This document shows, piece after piece, positions 35,928 to 46,836 of a stretch of 64,000 nt of DNA. This stretch comes from Ligustrum vulgare (taxonomy: Eukaryota > Streptophyta > Magnoliopsida > Lamiales > Oleaceae). Under the pieces are notes generated by a model. That model made no database searches, was not told the origin of the DNA, and saw nothing but the letters and a program-made list of their open reading frames with translations. Both the position numbers and the translations under genes were made by a program. Position 1 is the stretch's first letter; each line of letters starts with the position of its first letter. Where the stretch lies: contig OY743180.1 in assembly GCA_963555705.1 (NCBI GenBank), positions 38,596,129 to 38,660,128 on the forward strand. Reading direction: 5' to 3'.

Positions 35928-36251
35928 TTGAAATCAAAACAGAAGATGAAAGATTATCTTCATTGTTGCCAAGAAGAAGGAGAAGAGTCGAAGATGGAGT
36001 TGGAGTTGGAGTGGCCGAGGGTTGAGAAGAAGAATCTTCCAGAGGTGTATGCGAAGGTGGTTGAAAAGTCCGGTGTGGTGGCTGCAATGACTTCGGAATT
36101 CACAGCAATCCAGAGAAGACCTTTAATAAAGAACGCCACAAACTCGACGGCGGCTGAGGTGGACTCGCGCCTCCATCACTACGGCGTTGTACTAGCAGAG
36201 AGCCCGGTGGAAGTGATGCAGAATCCACAGCAACCCAGAGAAAACCTTTAA
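35928..36251 (+). CDS. ORF of unknown origin in the Helitron (possible captured exon)
   Basis: The 107-codon frame is Glu/Lys-rich at the N-terminus (EEGEESKMELELEWP) and matches nothing I know. Its 3' half contains one unit of a 125-bp-spaced duplication (36097-36175 and 36222-36300). It may be part of a captured gene whose next exon is 36471-36642. Coding status is uncertain. Confidence 0.3.
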   Translation: MKSKQKMKDYLHCCQEEGEESKMELELEWPRVEKKNLPEVYAKVVEKSGVVAAMTSEFTAIQRRPLIKNATNSTAAEVDSRLHHYGVVLAESPVEVMQNPQQPRENL

Positions 36252-36300
36252 TAGAGAAAGCCACAAACTCGACGGCGGCAGAGGTGGACTCGCACGTCCT
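36097..36300 (+). repeat. Two-copy direct duplication, 125-bp spacing
   Basis: GCCACAAACTCGACGGCGGC occurs in both units, which begin GAATTCACAGCAATCCAGAG and GAATCCACAGCAACCCAGAG. About 79 bases match with a few differences. Confidence 0.85.
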
Positions 36301-36470
36301 CAAGGCCATAACCTCAGTGGTTCGATATTCCGATTCAGAGCTCTGAATCGCCGCTCAAACCCTTATGTCTCTCATGAAACGTGATCATTCTTAGGTCCAT
36401 CTTCTGCACATATGTTATACACTATTTATTAAATTGATTTATTAATTGTGGTTTTATTGTTTTCTGGTAG

Positions 36471-36642
36471 CAAATTGGCAAAGAGGCGATCATTTCAAAG
36501 AATCCTTAAATTATGCATTTCAAACGTCAATTTAATGGATATTGCCACGGAGCGAAGACTGTATCGGATTCTAAACTCACCGTCGTCCAAAGTCGTTAAT
36601 GGAGAATTTGTGTCATACGAGCCAGTGAATACAATTTCTACG
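36471..36642 (+). pseudogene. Probable captured exon in the Helitron
   Basis: An open stretch is bounded by a splice acceptor (TTTTCTGGTAG before 36471) and a donor (ACG|GTAAAC after 36642). The encoded segment includes RRSFQRILKLCISNVNLMDI. The parent gene is not recognised. Intron-like borders in a Helitron are usual for captured gene fragments. Confidence 0.4.
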
Positions 36643-37450
36643 GTAAACCCTTTTGCAAATTAATTTGTCATTTTACCTTTGATTCGCACTGGATGTTCTC
36701 TGTTTAGGGATGTTATTTTTCTATTTTTATTTTTTTAAAAATAAAAAATCAAATCTAAAGCTTCTGGTAGACAAAACAAAATTAATAAAAGACGGTTGAA
36801 TTTTTTTTCTAAGGAACCTATATTTATTTCATTGGTATGATTTTATTGTTCGTGTGATGAATGCTATTAGTGAATTATTTTACTTCACCGAGTTCTCTTC
36901 CCTTCCTCTCTATCCCTCCAATGACAGAGTGTTTGATGATATGTTCCTTGTGTGCCTTTAATATCTCCCTGAGCGTTTGACATTGTGTTTTGAAGCTTCC
37001 AGCTTTACAATTTATGATAAACCTCGAACACCAAAGACGTTGAGCTCGCCAATTTTTCAATAATCCCAAGTATAAAAGTGGTATAATCCTTTTCATTTAC
37101 AAGACTTTTTTACTACTTTTCCCCGTACTTTTAATAATTATAATTGGGATCACGTTGAATACAACTATTTATAGATGAATGAAATCATTAATTTTAAAGG
37201 AATATAGATGGGTAAAACGAGACTGTTGAGATGGAGATCATTGACAACAAATTTTGGTTGTAGAGGAGTCTTGTGCTCATTCGTTGTGTACAAGGAGCTT
37301 TTTCAGAATTTGTAATATTATGTTCTTATTATTATGTATAGTCACAATGATTTTTTGTTATTTTTTCTACATTTTTTCCATTACTTATGCTTTATTACAT
37401 TATTTTTTGAAATTTTAATATGACCGTGCATCGCACGAGTGAGGATCTAG

Positions 37451-38074
37451 TTATTATATTAATAAAGTCAACTGAGATTCTGACCAATTAATTTTGACCA
37501 GAATCTCAATTACATATATGTTGACTAGATTGTTAGCTGATAGAATCTGTTCAATAAAAGAAAAAAACTTTTTATCCTACAGTTGTGAGTCCGTTTTGCA
37601 GCAATTATGAATTTATGTTTTTGTTTTGAGTTTTTTTCCCAGTTGCCACAATTTATGGAAGTTATTCAGTGAAAGGGCAGTTAAAACTAATGGAGTTATT
37701 CACCAGATTTCAGGCTTTTTCTTTCGAAATAACCAACAAAGCCAATCGTCATTAGTGACCCATTATGAAACCCACGTCTCCATTAACAGCCCAACTGTCC
37801 CTTTATGCCTGCTTATAATCCTACTACTCTTCCATTGTCCATTTACCCTACAGCCTATTACAGAAAATATGAAGCAGTATGGGAAATGGGATTTGCCATC
37901 TCCAAGTTCATTAGGACCCGCTAGGCTGCTACTTGCAAACAAGAAAGCTTCCGTAGCAGCATGGATTACGAAAGCCATAGGGGGCTTTTTTCTTGTGGTG
38001 ATGAAAGAATCCAAGGTAGGATGAGCACAGGCAGAATTAATTGTTTTCTGTGTGATCTGATGATGAGATTGGAT
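37451..38074 (+). mobile_element. Left part of a second Helitron-like segment
   Basis: Directly after the first Helitron's CTAG the sequence reads TTATTATATTAATAAAGTC, resembling a Helitron 5' end that has lost its first bases. A gene-like region follows, including a 132-codon frame at 37626-38024 (GFFFRNNQQSQSS..., a hydrophobic middle part LLIILLLFHCPF) that I do not recognise. The segment is cut by an LTR element and appears to resume at 43502. Confidence 0.5.
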
Positions 38075-38084
38075 TTTATTAATA

Positions 38085-38675
38085 TGTGATCCCCAAATTG
38101 GAACATTTCATACTTGGAGGGCCTAATTAGCAACCAGCTTAAAGTAGAGGACTTAAAGGTGCAATTAGTGTTAGTATGCTTTTATTGTGGACCATTGATC
38201 AAGATCCTATGGTTACGATTAAGTTGGCAATTAATATATTCGTGACTTGGGTTCATTTGGCATAATGGAATGAAATAGAATAAATTAGCCCTCTCCCTCT
38301 CCTCTCTTGTGAAATCCACCCGAGTTCTTGCACCATGTAGAAAATACTTTGTAGCATAATTGAATCCTTGTATAGGCCAATTGGAAGTGCTATTGTGTAG
38401 TATGATGGTGCGGTGATATTATAGAGAATAGGGGTTGTGATTTGGTAATTCCTCGTGAAGGAATTGGCGCACGGTTTGTGTGCGGAAATCTTGTAAAGAA
38501 CTTTCATTGGAATTGGTTAGTGGAACGGGCTCGATCCGGAGCCCCCCAGATGTAGGTGCGATTTGGCACCGAACTGGGTCACCAAGATTGTGTTCGTTGT
38601 TCTTGTTGCGTTTTCTTGTTTATAATTATATGTTATCCGCGATAATCACAATATTGGGACGCGAAATTCCGAACA
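38085..38675 (+). mobile_element. 5' LTR of the RPI-carrying element
   Basis: The LTR begins TGTGATCCCCAAATTGG and ends AATTCCGAACA. I count roughly 14 mismatches against the 3' copy. It is followed at 38678-38690 by the initiator tRNA-Met site TGGTATCAGAGCC. Confidence 0.85.
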
Positions 38676-38903
38676 ACTGGTATCAGAGCCTTGTGTGAAG
38701 ATCAAGGGCTTGGTGAATTTTCATAGTTGAAAATGAATCAAGAAATCGGTGGAAAAGAAAAATTCAAAAAGAATCGGACATGATATGAAAATGTTTAAGC
38801 CACTATCAATTTTCTCAAAATCAAGAAAATCGGATTTGAAAAAGGGGTTCAAGACTTTCCACTTTTGGAAAGTGGAAAGAAAATTGAAAAAAGGGAAAGT
38901 GCC

Positions 38904-39090
38904 CATCTTCTCGCACAAAAGGGCCTCAAGATTGGGATCAACCTCATCTGCTCCGTCAATGGCCAAGTCCAGATGAGGGTGGGAATCGAGGGTTGACAGT
39001 GGAATTTTAAGGCTAGCAGCTTGCTCCTGAGTTCGTTTTAAGGTGGACACACCCACAATATCAGTAAACTCGCCAGATAAGAAAGTCTCT
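38904..39090 (-). pseudogene. Captured ribose-5-phosphate isomerase fragment, antisense
   Basis: On the minus strand the frame reads [20 protein letters not shown] and later [14 protein letters not shown], then CEKM. These match the conserved plant RPI blocks (DIVGVPTS.RT..QA, the active-site DGADEVDP and LREKM). The active-site Asp residues of DGADE are kept. Eight or so residues usually lying between DEVDP and REKM (the NLVKGRGG loop) are missing. Only about 60 of the usual 230-280 residues are present. The isomerase converts ribose-5-phosphate and ribulose-5-phosphate; this piece cannot. Confidence 0.85.
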
Positions 39091-39099
39091 CAAGCCGTG

Positions 39100-40524
39100 A
39101 GAAAAATTGAACAAGGATATCTCCAAGAAAGTCTGAAAATTGGTCGTTGAAGCAACTGGCTGGAGAAGAACCGCTACTGACCGGGTTTCTTGCAAACTGG
39201 ACGGCCGTGAAAACCAGCGCGAGAGGCTTCGAATGTGGCGGTGCTAGGCAGTGGCGGATTTGGCCGGAAAAACATAGTTGCAACCGGGTTTACCCAGAGG
39301 CGTGAAGTTGGTTTCTTGAATTTGCCTTGGATTCCGGCAGCCGTGCTAGGCGGCAGTACGAGTTTTTTTTCTTTTTTTTGGCCGGAGAAGAAAACTGGCC
39401 GAGACTTAAAACGTGATTCCGGCCAAACGGAGACTCCAAATAAAAAATGGCCACCACCATCGTTTTCGCGAGGCTGAGGAGAAGCTTCAGAAGTTTTCTT
39501 GGATTTTTCGGTGGCAGAGCCGCAGCGGCCGGCGGTGGCTCCGGCGCCGGTCCGGCGAGGCTCCGGTGACATTTTTTGGACAGTTTGATGAGCAGGTTCT
39601 GCTGAGTCCATTTTCGAAGTTAGTTTTGCAAGATTCCAAATGCATAATACAAACACGCATTATTCACTCGGTGATATCCCTAAACTTTATCTTCTTTTAT
39701 TGCTTTACTTTGATGTTAGCAATCTGTTTAGTTTAATTATTTTTTGAAAAATATTCACCTTGCTGGTAGCAACTTATTTTGTTGAGCTGTGTTCGATGTT
39801 GATTTGATATTGTTGCTTCTTGGACCTGTTAATTGTTTGATTGGATTAGATAGGTAGTGACGAGGTTAGTGTTTCTAGTTGGTACGATCAATGGTGGTTG
39901 ATAACTACATTAGATACAAGTTTCCATTTAAATATGTCACTAAATGGAGTGACGAGATTAGTGTTTCTAATTGATATGTTATTTCTATTGATCGGATCAG
40001 TGGTAATAAATAACTAGACTAGATACAAGTTTCCATTTAAATAAGTTACTAGCCACATATGTGGGTCTAATGCTATATCAAACGTGAAATAAGTGTCTCT
40101 CCCTAAGTTTGGTTATCCAATGGTTTTTTAATCTTGACTAGAAATAGTAGTGAGATTATGGTAAATCTTGACTTGAAATATTAGTGAGATTTGGGAGAGA
40201 GTTCTTGACTTATTTGTTGTTGTTTTTTGGTCACTTTATAAGATTGTTATAAAGAGAAGCATGAACAGATAGATACAGAGAGATGTGGAGTATGTGGTAT
40301 CTTGTTCTAATTTGGACCCGAATGAGGATTATGTGTTATTAAATCCTGTTGACTCCTGTGATATAAATTTAATTGTGAAATTTCATATGCATTAATGACT
40401 ACTTGATTTAGCGCATATTTTTTTCATGTTGCATCCCATATTGATTTGTTCAACAATTTGCATGAACATGACTTTGATCACATTGTGTTGTGTAATGATA
40501 TTGCATGCAAGAGTGTTGAGATAG
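39100..40524 (+). other. Leader and decayed gag region of the RPI-carrying element
   Basis: A GC-rich CCGGCG-laden block (39180-39600), then AT-rich sequence without an open gag. The minus-strand Pro/Arg-rich frame at 39174-39656 is an artefact of base composition. Direct words GTGACGAGGTTAGTGTTTCT near 39858 and ACGAGATTAGTGTTTCTAAT near 39951 mark a diverged duplication. Confidence 0.4.
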
Positions 40525-40887
40525 GTGATATTTTTGTTAAATTTGATGGGGGCTGTGTGCTCATTATTGAGTGGAGTTAGATATATTCATGAGATGAATA
40601 TGAATTTGATATATGTGGGTCAATTAGAAAAGATGGGGCTGACTGGTAAAATTGAGCATGGGCTCATGAAAATTATTAATGGTGTTCTTGTTACGTGTAA
40701 GAGAGTTACAAGAGATGGTGTATGTGTTACCACTGTTTATGTGATTAGAGGTGTTGATTCTTCTGTTTCGTTTACCAACACAAATGACTTGTATGAGTTG
40801 CATACTACGGGTGCACGGATGAATGATAAGAAGCTTCTTAAAGACATAGGTGCAGTTATAGGAGACCGTGGGTCTTATGTACCTTGA
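40525..40887 (+). pseudogene. pol: Copia protease end and GAG-pre-integrase remnant
   Basis: The frame reads GVRYIHEMNMNLIYVGQLEK and later TTVYVIRG, matching the copia V.YVP...NLISVGQL...LYVL block between protease and integrase. The protease active site is not recognisable upstream. Confidence 0.65.
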
Positions 40888-41099
40888 TGTGATAAATGCG
40901 GATTAAATGTAGACTGTATGTCTTATATGCATTTATGTGGTCATTGTGTGTGTGGTATGTTTCATAAAAGCGTGCTTGGAAATGACTATATGTCGGATTT
41001 ACTTTTATGTGATCGTCGTTTGCTTGGTAAGCAACGTCGTGTTTCTTTTTCTTCAGGTTTGTGATACTGCTCATGATAGATTGCATAATAAATGTGTTG

Positions 41100-41470
41100 A
41101 TCATTTTATGCTGTAGACTTTTGGCTGTGCTTATATTTTCACCATTTGAGAATGGGGGGAAATGTTGAACCTATGGCTAGATATGTGTTTCTAGGATGTC
41201 CTCCGGAGGATTGATGATTATAGTTTATCGAGGTTATCGTGTAGAAGCCAAAAGAGTGGTTAGATCATGGAGTAGTGTGGTCGCGGTTAATGAGGCTGAT
41301 GTGTCATGTTCAGAACATGAGTTTTTTAGTGCAATTGAGAGAAAAACAGCAAGGCAGTGCTAGTTATCAGTTGCAGGTGGAGTTGGTTATAATGATAGTA
41401 CTATCCCTAGGCCTAGGGTACTCAGAGTGAGGTGAAGACTCCAATATTCAGCGTCCTGAAGATTGAAAGA
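41100..41470 (+). pseudogene. pol: Copia integrase C-terminal and linker remnant
   Basis: Fragments such as ARYVFLGCP near 41180 match the copia K.VFLGYP motif. They are followed by a decayed ...SRDV-like and linker region. Stops and frameshifts are frequent. The D,D,E core is missing, as is all later pol. The rest, to 42900, is AT-rich with no recognised domain. Confidence 0.5.
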
Positions 41471-42910
41471 GAGTGGTGATAGAATGATATGGATACGCCC
41501 GTTATAACCTATTCTTGGGTTGACTAGTTGTTGACTAGTGAGATAGAGTGATGAGACTCTATGATAATGAAAATTTGATAGAGTGATGAGACTCTATGAG
41601 GATGAACAATCGATAGAATGGATGGAGCAATGGATAGAGATTCGTTCTCTTGTTTTGAATCAAAAGGAGATATACCACTGGGAATGACTTTTCTTAGATT
41701 ACTAGACTAGATAAAGGGGTACACACATAGATTGAGGTGAAGGTTATATGAAAACTTTTGTTGGTAGTATTAGTTGGTCGCGACAACTTAAACAACCTGA
41801 TGTGGAATTACATTTTTATAAAAGTTTTCTTTTATGTTTCAACCTCATGATTTTTTGGTGATAATAAAAACTTGTGCATGTGTGTTTTATCTTGAAAGGT
41901 TCTAGTATGACTTAAATGGTACCTGGTTGTGGTATATATGATTTGACTCAATTCATGTTATTATAAATTGATGATATTGCTCTTGATTGATTCATTGTTA
42001 ACACTTATAAATGGAAAGTATTGAAATGTGTAAATTGGATCTGAGGGGATATTGTGATGAGTCTTATGTGTATGTGCTATACATAATGTGATAGTGTGAG
42101 GATTTATATATGTATGTTATGCTGGGAATATAGGTAATTGGATGATGGTTTTCCTCCTATGTGTTTCATCTTGGGTGATGATTATGTGAGTTGCAAATCA
42201 CATGTTTTTTGCACATAGTTCTATTATCCATGATTAAGTCTAAGTATATTGACATCATATGATTTAAACATTGTGGTTTTATTAGTGATATGATTATATA
42301 CTTTGACTGCTAGCATGATATATATTTTTTGGAAAAATCCAGTTTTTCACGGTTGCACTATACATAGAGATTATATGTTGCATTTTACTTGAGGTGTCAC
42401 ATGGTGTTGTAAAGCCTGAATAAATGTTGTTATCACATTTCCTCAGATATGGTACTAGAGTCATGACATGGTAAAATTCAAGAGTTCATTTTAGACACAA
42501 CGCGCACGTTTTTGTTCCTATTTCCCTCTCTGTTTTAGCGATTCTTGCAGCCATGTATAATCACTTGTAGTAGAATCTAGGCCATAGTGTAGGCTAGATT
42601 GGCAGTACTACTGTATAGTGTTTGGCACGGTGTTAGTCGTTGTTGAGAAGGGTTGAATTTTGGTTCCTTCAGAAGGAACTGTGGGTGCGTAAGTTTGAAG
42701 ATTGTGGTTAGATTGTTGTACTCTTGAACATTGGTAAAAAGAGGTGAAGTCCAATGTTATTGGATTCTATGTTGAGTTGTGACTAATTTCATTTACTTTC
42801 ATTTGCAGGTATCGGGCGATGATGATGATGATCGAGCTCACCCACTTAGCCTATAGCAATCAAGAGAGTTAGAGATTGCAATTTGGAGATCAAGGTGAAG
42901 TTTATTAATA

Positions 42911-43501
42911 TGTGATCCCCAAATTGGAACATTTCATACTTGGAGGGCCTAATTAGCAACCATCTTAAAGTGGAGGACTTAAAGGTGCAATTAGTGTTAG
43001 TATGCTTTTATTGTGGACCATTGATCAAGATCCTATGGTTAGGATTAAGTTGGCAATTAATATATTCTTGACTTGGGTTCATTTGGTATAATGGAATGAA
43101 ATAGAATAGATTAGCCCTCTCCCTCTCCTCTCTTGTGAAATCCACCCAAGTTCTTGCACCATATAGAAAATACTTTGTAGCATAATTGAATCCTTGTATA
43201 GGCCAATTGGAAGTGCTATTGTGTAGTATGATGGTGCGGTGATATTATAGAGAATAGGGGTTGTGATTTGGAAATTTCTCGTGAAGGAATTGACGCACGG
43301 TTTGTGTGCGGAAATCTTGTAAAGAACTTTCATTGGAATTGGTTAGTGGAACGGGCTCGATCCGGAGCCCCCCAGATGTAGGTACGATTTGGCACCGAAC
43401 TGGGTCACCAAGATTGTGTTCGTTGTTCTTGTTGCGTTTTCTTGTTTATAATTATATGTTATCCGCTATAATCACAATATTGGGACGTGAAATTCCGAAC
43501 A
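42911..43501 (+). mobile_element. 3' LTR of the RPI-carrying element
   Basis: The same length as the 5' LTR and colinear with it. It ends AATTCCGAACA. The sequence before it (GATCAAGGTGAAG) is purine-rich and may be the polypurine tract. Confidence 0.85.
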
Positions 43502-43529
43502 TATTTCCAATAGGAGTTTAGAGCAAACG

Positions 43530-43810
43530 ATGTCTAACGAGAGCAAGATGATAATGTTGAAGACCTTTGACAGTGAGGTTTTCAAGATGGAGGAGGTGGC
43601 GGCTTTGGTGTCTCGGACCATCAAACACGATTGATGACGACTGCGCCAATGATGCCTACCAACGTTAACAGAAATATCCTCTCCAAGGTCATTGTATGCT
43701 ATAAGAAGCATGCTGAAGCCACTGTCGCCAAAGCCAAGGACAAATTTTTGCTTCAGAGTGTAGTTGCAACTCCAGGTGCAACACCAAAAGACATTACTCC
43801 ACAAATGTTT
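43530..43810 (+). pseudogene. SKP1-like gene fragment in Helitron-like sequence
   Basis: From ATG at 43530 the frame opens MSNESKMIMLKTFDSEVFKM and includes SRTIKH. After a small deletion come DDDCAND and NVNRNILSKVIVCYKKHAEA. These match the N-terminal half of plant SKP1/ASK proteins (..IVLKSSDGE.FEVEE..A..S.TIKHMIEDDCA..IPLPNV...ILSKVIEYCKKH). SKP1 links cullin to F-box proteins in SCF ubiquitin ligases. The F-box-binding C-terminus is replaced by unrelated coding sequence (ATVAKAKDKF...), which is interrupted at 43810 by a solo LTR. Confidence 0.85.
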
Positions 43811-46659
43811 TGTGTCATCCCAAATTCATTTCCAATTTTAATTCATTCATTTATTTTTCCGTCATATTTTAATTGTTCAAACGAATAAAATAGTATTTTA
43901 TCCACTTGCTCTAAATATAAATTTGAATTTTTATTTTTAGAGCATAATTGGACATTATTAAAAATAATTACTTTCCTCTGAATATCATTTGTAATTTAAT
44001 TTAGAAGAAAACGAAATAAGCTAACTATAATATGAAAACTTTATAATTAGTAGTTGATATAAAAGTATTTGTTTAAAAAGGGAACGGAGAGCGGATAGCG
44101 GAAGATAGCCGGGAATTTACTATTTAAGATATTTAACTATTTTGGAAAGAAATAAAATTATTTAAAAGTAATTGGACATTTTTGGATTTCCCTGGTGAGA
44201 GGCCCATGAACCACGGTCTGGTACCCAGTATACAATCGTCCCCCTCATTGGAGAGTTCGGACCAACTTTCAATCCATGCATTGTCACACCTACAATGCAA
44301 AACTAAATGAGCTAACCCTCAGCAAGCAACATATGCAAGATCATGCCAATGAGTTTCGATTCACTTTATCACAATTTTCAGGCTTCGTGCCTTTTCTCTA
44401 TTTCTGTTTATTCACATTTTTTACTTGGGCCCGAATCCCCTACGTTGTACCGTATGGCTCAAATATCAACATGGCCGATAACATGCGCCTTCCAGTGCTT
44501 GTGGTCCATCATCACCCACCGAGACTCAAGACTCCATTGTTTGTATCCATCTTCGCCTACCGAGACTCAAGATACTGCACTGGGAATTATATTATATCAA
44601 TCAGGCCTGGCCTATTATATACGGCGCTCGGCTTGCCGATTCGCAGTCCCAAGGCCACCAAGAGACCTCCCGACACCGCCCGTATACCGGCGCCGGACCG
44701 CCAACACACTCGTAGGGCGATTCTACTATCATCCACATCATTCTCTCTCTATATATTTCCATATACTCTTTATCTATTTCTTTATCATTTATGAGGGACT
44801 TCTTCACACAATGCACATGTCAATGCCCATGAATGCCGACATATATTTCGTGCACCATTTTCACGTCATATAACCACATCATATGGCATGCCAATGATAT
44901 TCATTTACATTAATATCATATCATATCATATCATCAAATCACGTCTCACATGCTTTCACTATATACATATAATTGCCACCTCATATTTCATGTATATTGC
45001 ACCCACAATATACTTCACATAATCACATATGAGCACATAATAATATAAATATTATGTTTTGCATTGTAGTTAAAATGTTACTTACCTCACTCATTGAGTA
45101 TCCTAGAGTTCAAGACTTTATTCCTCAATATTTGGTACCACTAATCCGCTTGGAGTCAAATCACTCATTGCCTATCATATATATAAACTATAATTTAGTC
45201 ACGTAATATTATATTATATTTAAACTACAAAATATTAATTAGGGTCCAACAAAATTAAAGTGGACAATTTTCCTACAAAATATTTAACCGAAATAATTAT
45301 TGGGATCGCCCTAATTTAAAGATGTTGATTTGCTTTATTATACCTTAGGCGAAATTAATTTAATTTTACTTTTTAAAATAATAATCATATTCATACTAAT
45401 AATATAAACTTTATTATAATAATATAATATTATAATAATTAAAAAAATAAATAAGATTACCTTGAGGTTGGGGGGTCGACCCCCCCCCCTCACTAATTCC
45501 AATTTTGGAGGGGGGGGGGGGCTCTTTTTTCTCTCTCTCGACTCTCAGTTTTTTATCGCAAATATGCGTATTTATAGTTTTTATTGGGGGCTAAGCTGTA
45601 ATTATTTTATTTACTCTTTTAGTCCCAAAAAAATATAAGATTTATATTTTAGTCCCAAAAATTATTAAAAACTACTAAAATGACTAAAAAAAATTATAGG
45701 GTCATATGAAGTCGAAATAGAAAATTCTTAAGGCCAATATGAAGATCTCAAGGAATACATCACAACGATATTTTCGGATCATAAAATCGATAACTGAGGT
45801 AAAAGTTATCACTCGTCAACGTTTATTACTTAAAACTATTTTATTTCGACTTCTTTTCAAGTGGCTACATTCGTCTTAATTTTCGGTACTCTTATTGTCA
45901 TCAAAATTAAACTTTCAGTATACCATTCTAAAATATTCATGATCTAGTTTTCCGTATCCTCATCAAAACGCTATATGATCAACTATAGCAAAAGTTGTGA
46001 CTTGTCAAAATAAGCAGTTTAAAACTAAACTTTCGAGTGCCAACCTTCTTTATTAAAGTTTTCGAGACACGTACGTCAACCGATCGAATACGTATCGACA
46101 ATATGTCATTTTGAAGGTCATTCAGTGCTCTACATGATGGTATTCTCGAATAGTCAAGACCAATAACAAAACTATGAATTTACGCGACCCTAAATTATAC
46201 GTATTATTCGTCCTTAATTAATAATATAATAATATATAAATATACACACACGTGTGTGTGTGTGTTACGTCCAAATTAATTAATTTATATTATTATATTA
46301 TTTTAATTATTATTATTTTAACCAAAAGTTTACGATTTAACTTTGATCTATTATTTTTCAACGTTAGAACGAATTCATAGTTCCACTTTGAAGTACATTT
46401 CATACACTTCAATCCATATCTTCCCAATTATGGAATCGATAGTCGATTTATTAAATCGATAAAATTACTTAAAGTAACATTTAATATTCTTATTTATTTT
46501 TCGTTTATATTACGCCAACTAAATTGAAAGTCTTATTTAATGCCGAATAAGCCCTTTAAAGAAGTCAAATAAATTAAAATTTCTATTTGACTTTCGAGTG
46601 GGTCCCGTTAGATGTGAATAATTTAATATAATAATAGGACAAATTTTTTGGTCGTTACA
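43811..46659 (-). mobile_element. 2.85-kb solo LTR interrupting the SKP1-like chimera
   Basis: The segment runs from TGTGTCATCCCAAATTC to TTGGTCGTTACA, with TGTTT duplicated at 43806-43810 and 46660-46664. Orientation is minus by analogy with the family A and B LTRs (TGTAACGACC start). It contains a C10/G12 pair at 45480-45521 and ORFs at 44276-44873 that resemble nothing known. It is a third long-LTR family, different from A and B. Confidence 0.9.
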
Positions 46660-46836
46660 TGTTTACTAAGAAAGGATGTGTTGTTGAAGAGTGCAAGTTG
46701 AGAGTGATTTATGTTTTAGGTTGCTTGAGTAATTACAAGAAATTGAATGATCCAATAATTAATATTAATGCAAAAGATGTGAATAATGAATAGGCAACTA
46801 ACTTATAATTAATACATAACCTGTCAAAAATATGTT
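46660..46836 (+). pseudogene. Continuation of the chimeric SKP1-like ORF
   Basis: After the TGTTT duplication the same reading frame continues (TKKGCVVEECKLRVIYVLGC...) for about 45 codons to a TAG near 46790. The identity of this part is unknown. Then comes the ATGTT target of the Tat element (46832-46836). Confidence 0.55.

Larger units (their letters stand above)
35503..37450 (+). mobile_element. Helitron, hairpin-CTAG 3' end, with stacked 5' ends
   Basis: TCTATATATTAATAAAA, the plant Helitron 5' terminus, occurs at 35503 and again at 35589, each preceded by A. The 3' terminus has the stem CGTGC-ATC-GCACG (37425-37437), nine bases, then CTAG at 37447-37450 followed by T. Thus 35589-37450 fits an A|TC...CTAG|T insertion. 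The 35503 copy is a second, nested or truncated 5' end. No Rep/helicase gene is present, so it is non-autonomous. It carries gene-like sequence at 35928-36642. Confidence 0.8.
38075..43501 (+). mobile_element. Copia-derived LTR retroelement carrying a gene fragment
   Basis: Two 591-base direct repeats (38085-38675 and 42911-43501), about 98 percent alike by eye, flank 4.2 kb. A primer-binding site follows the first. The interior has an antisense ribose-5-phosphate isomerase fragment, a GC-rich leader-like block (39180-39600) and decayed copia motifs at 40525-41470. Reverse transcriptase and RNase H are not visible, so the element is non-autonomous. Ten extra bases TTTATTAATA precede both LTRs, and no matching target duplication was found. 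Confidence 0.8.

Noticed and set aside
39174..39656. 160-codon minus-strand ORF in the RPI-carrying element
   Set aside because: Composition follows the GC-rich leader; no similarity beyond chance and it overlaps an ORF on the other strand.
43530..43810. Functional SKP1 gene
   Set aside because: The frame has a deletion, the C-terminal F-box-binding half is missing, and a solo LTR interrupts it.
44276..44873. Overlapping 172- and 176-codon ORFs in different frames
   Set aside because: Both lie inside the solo LTR with a precise TGTTT duplication; neither shows a known motif.
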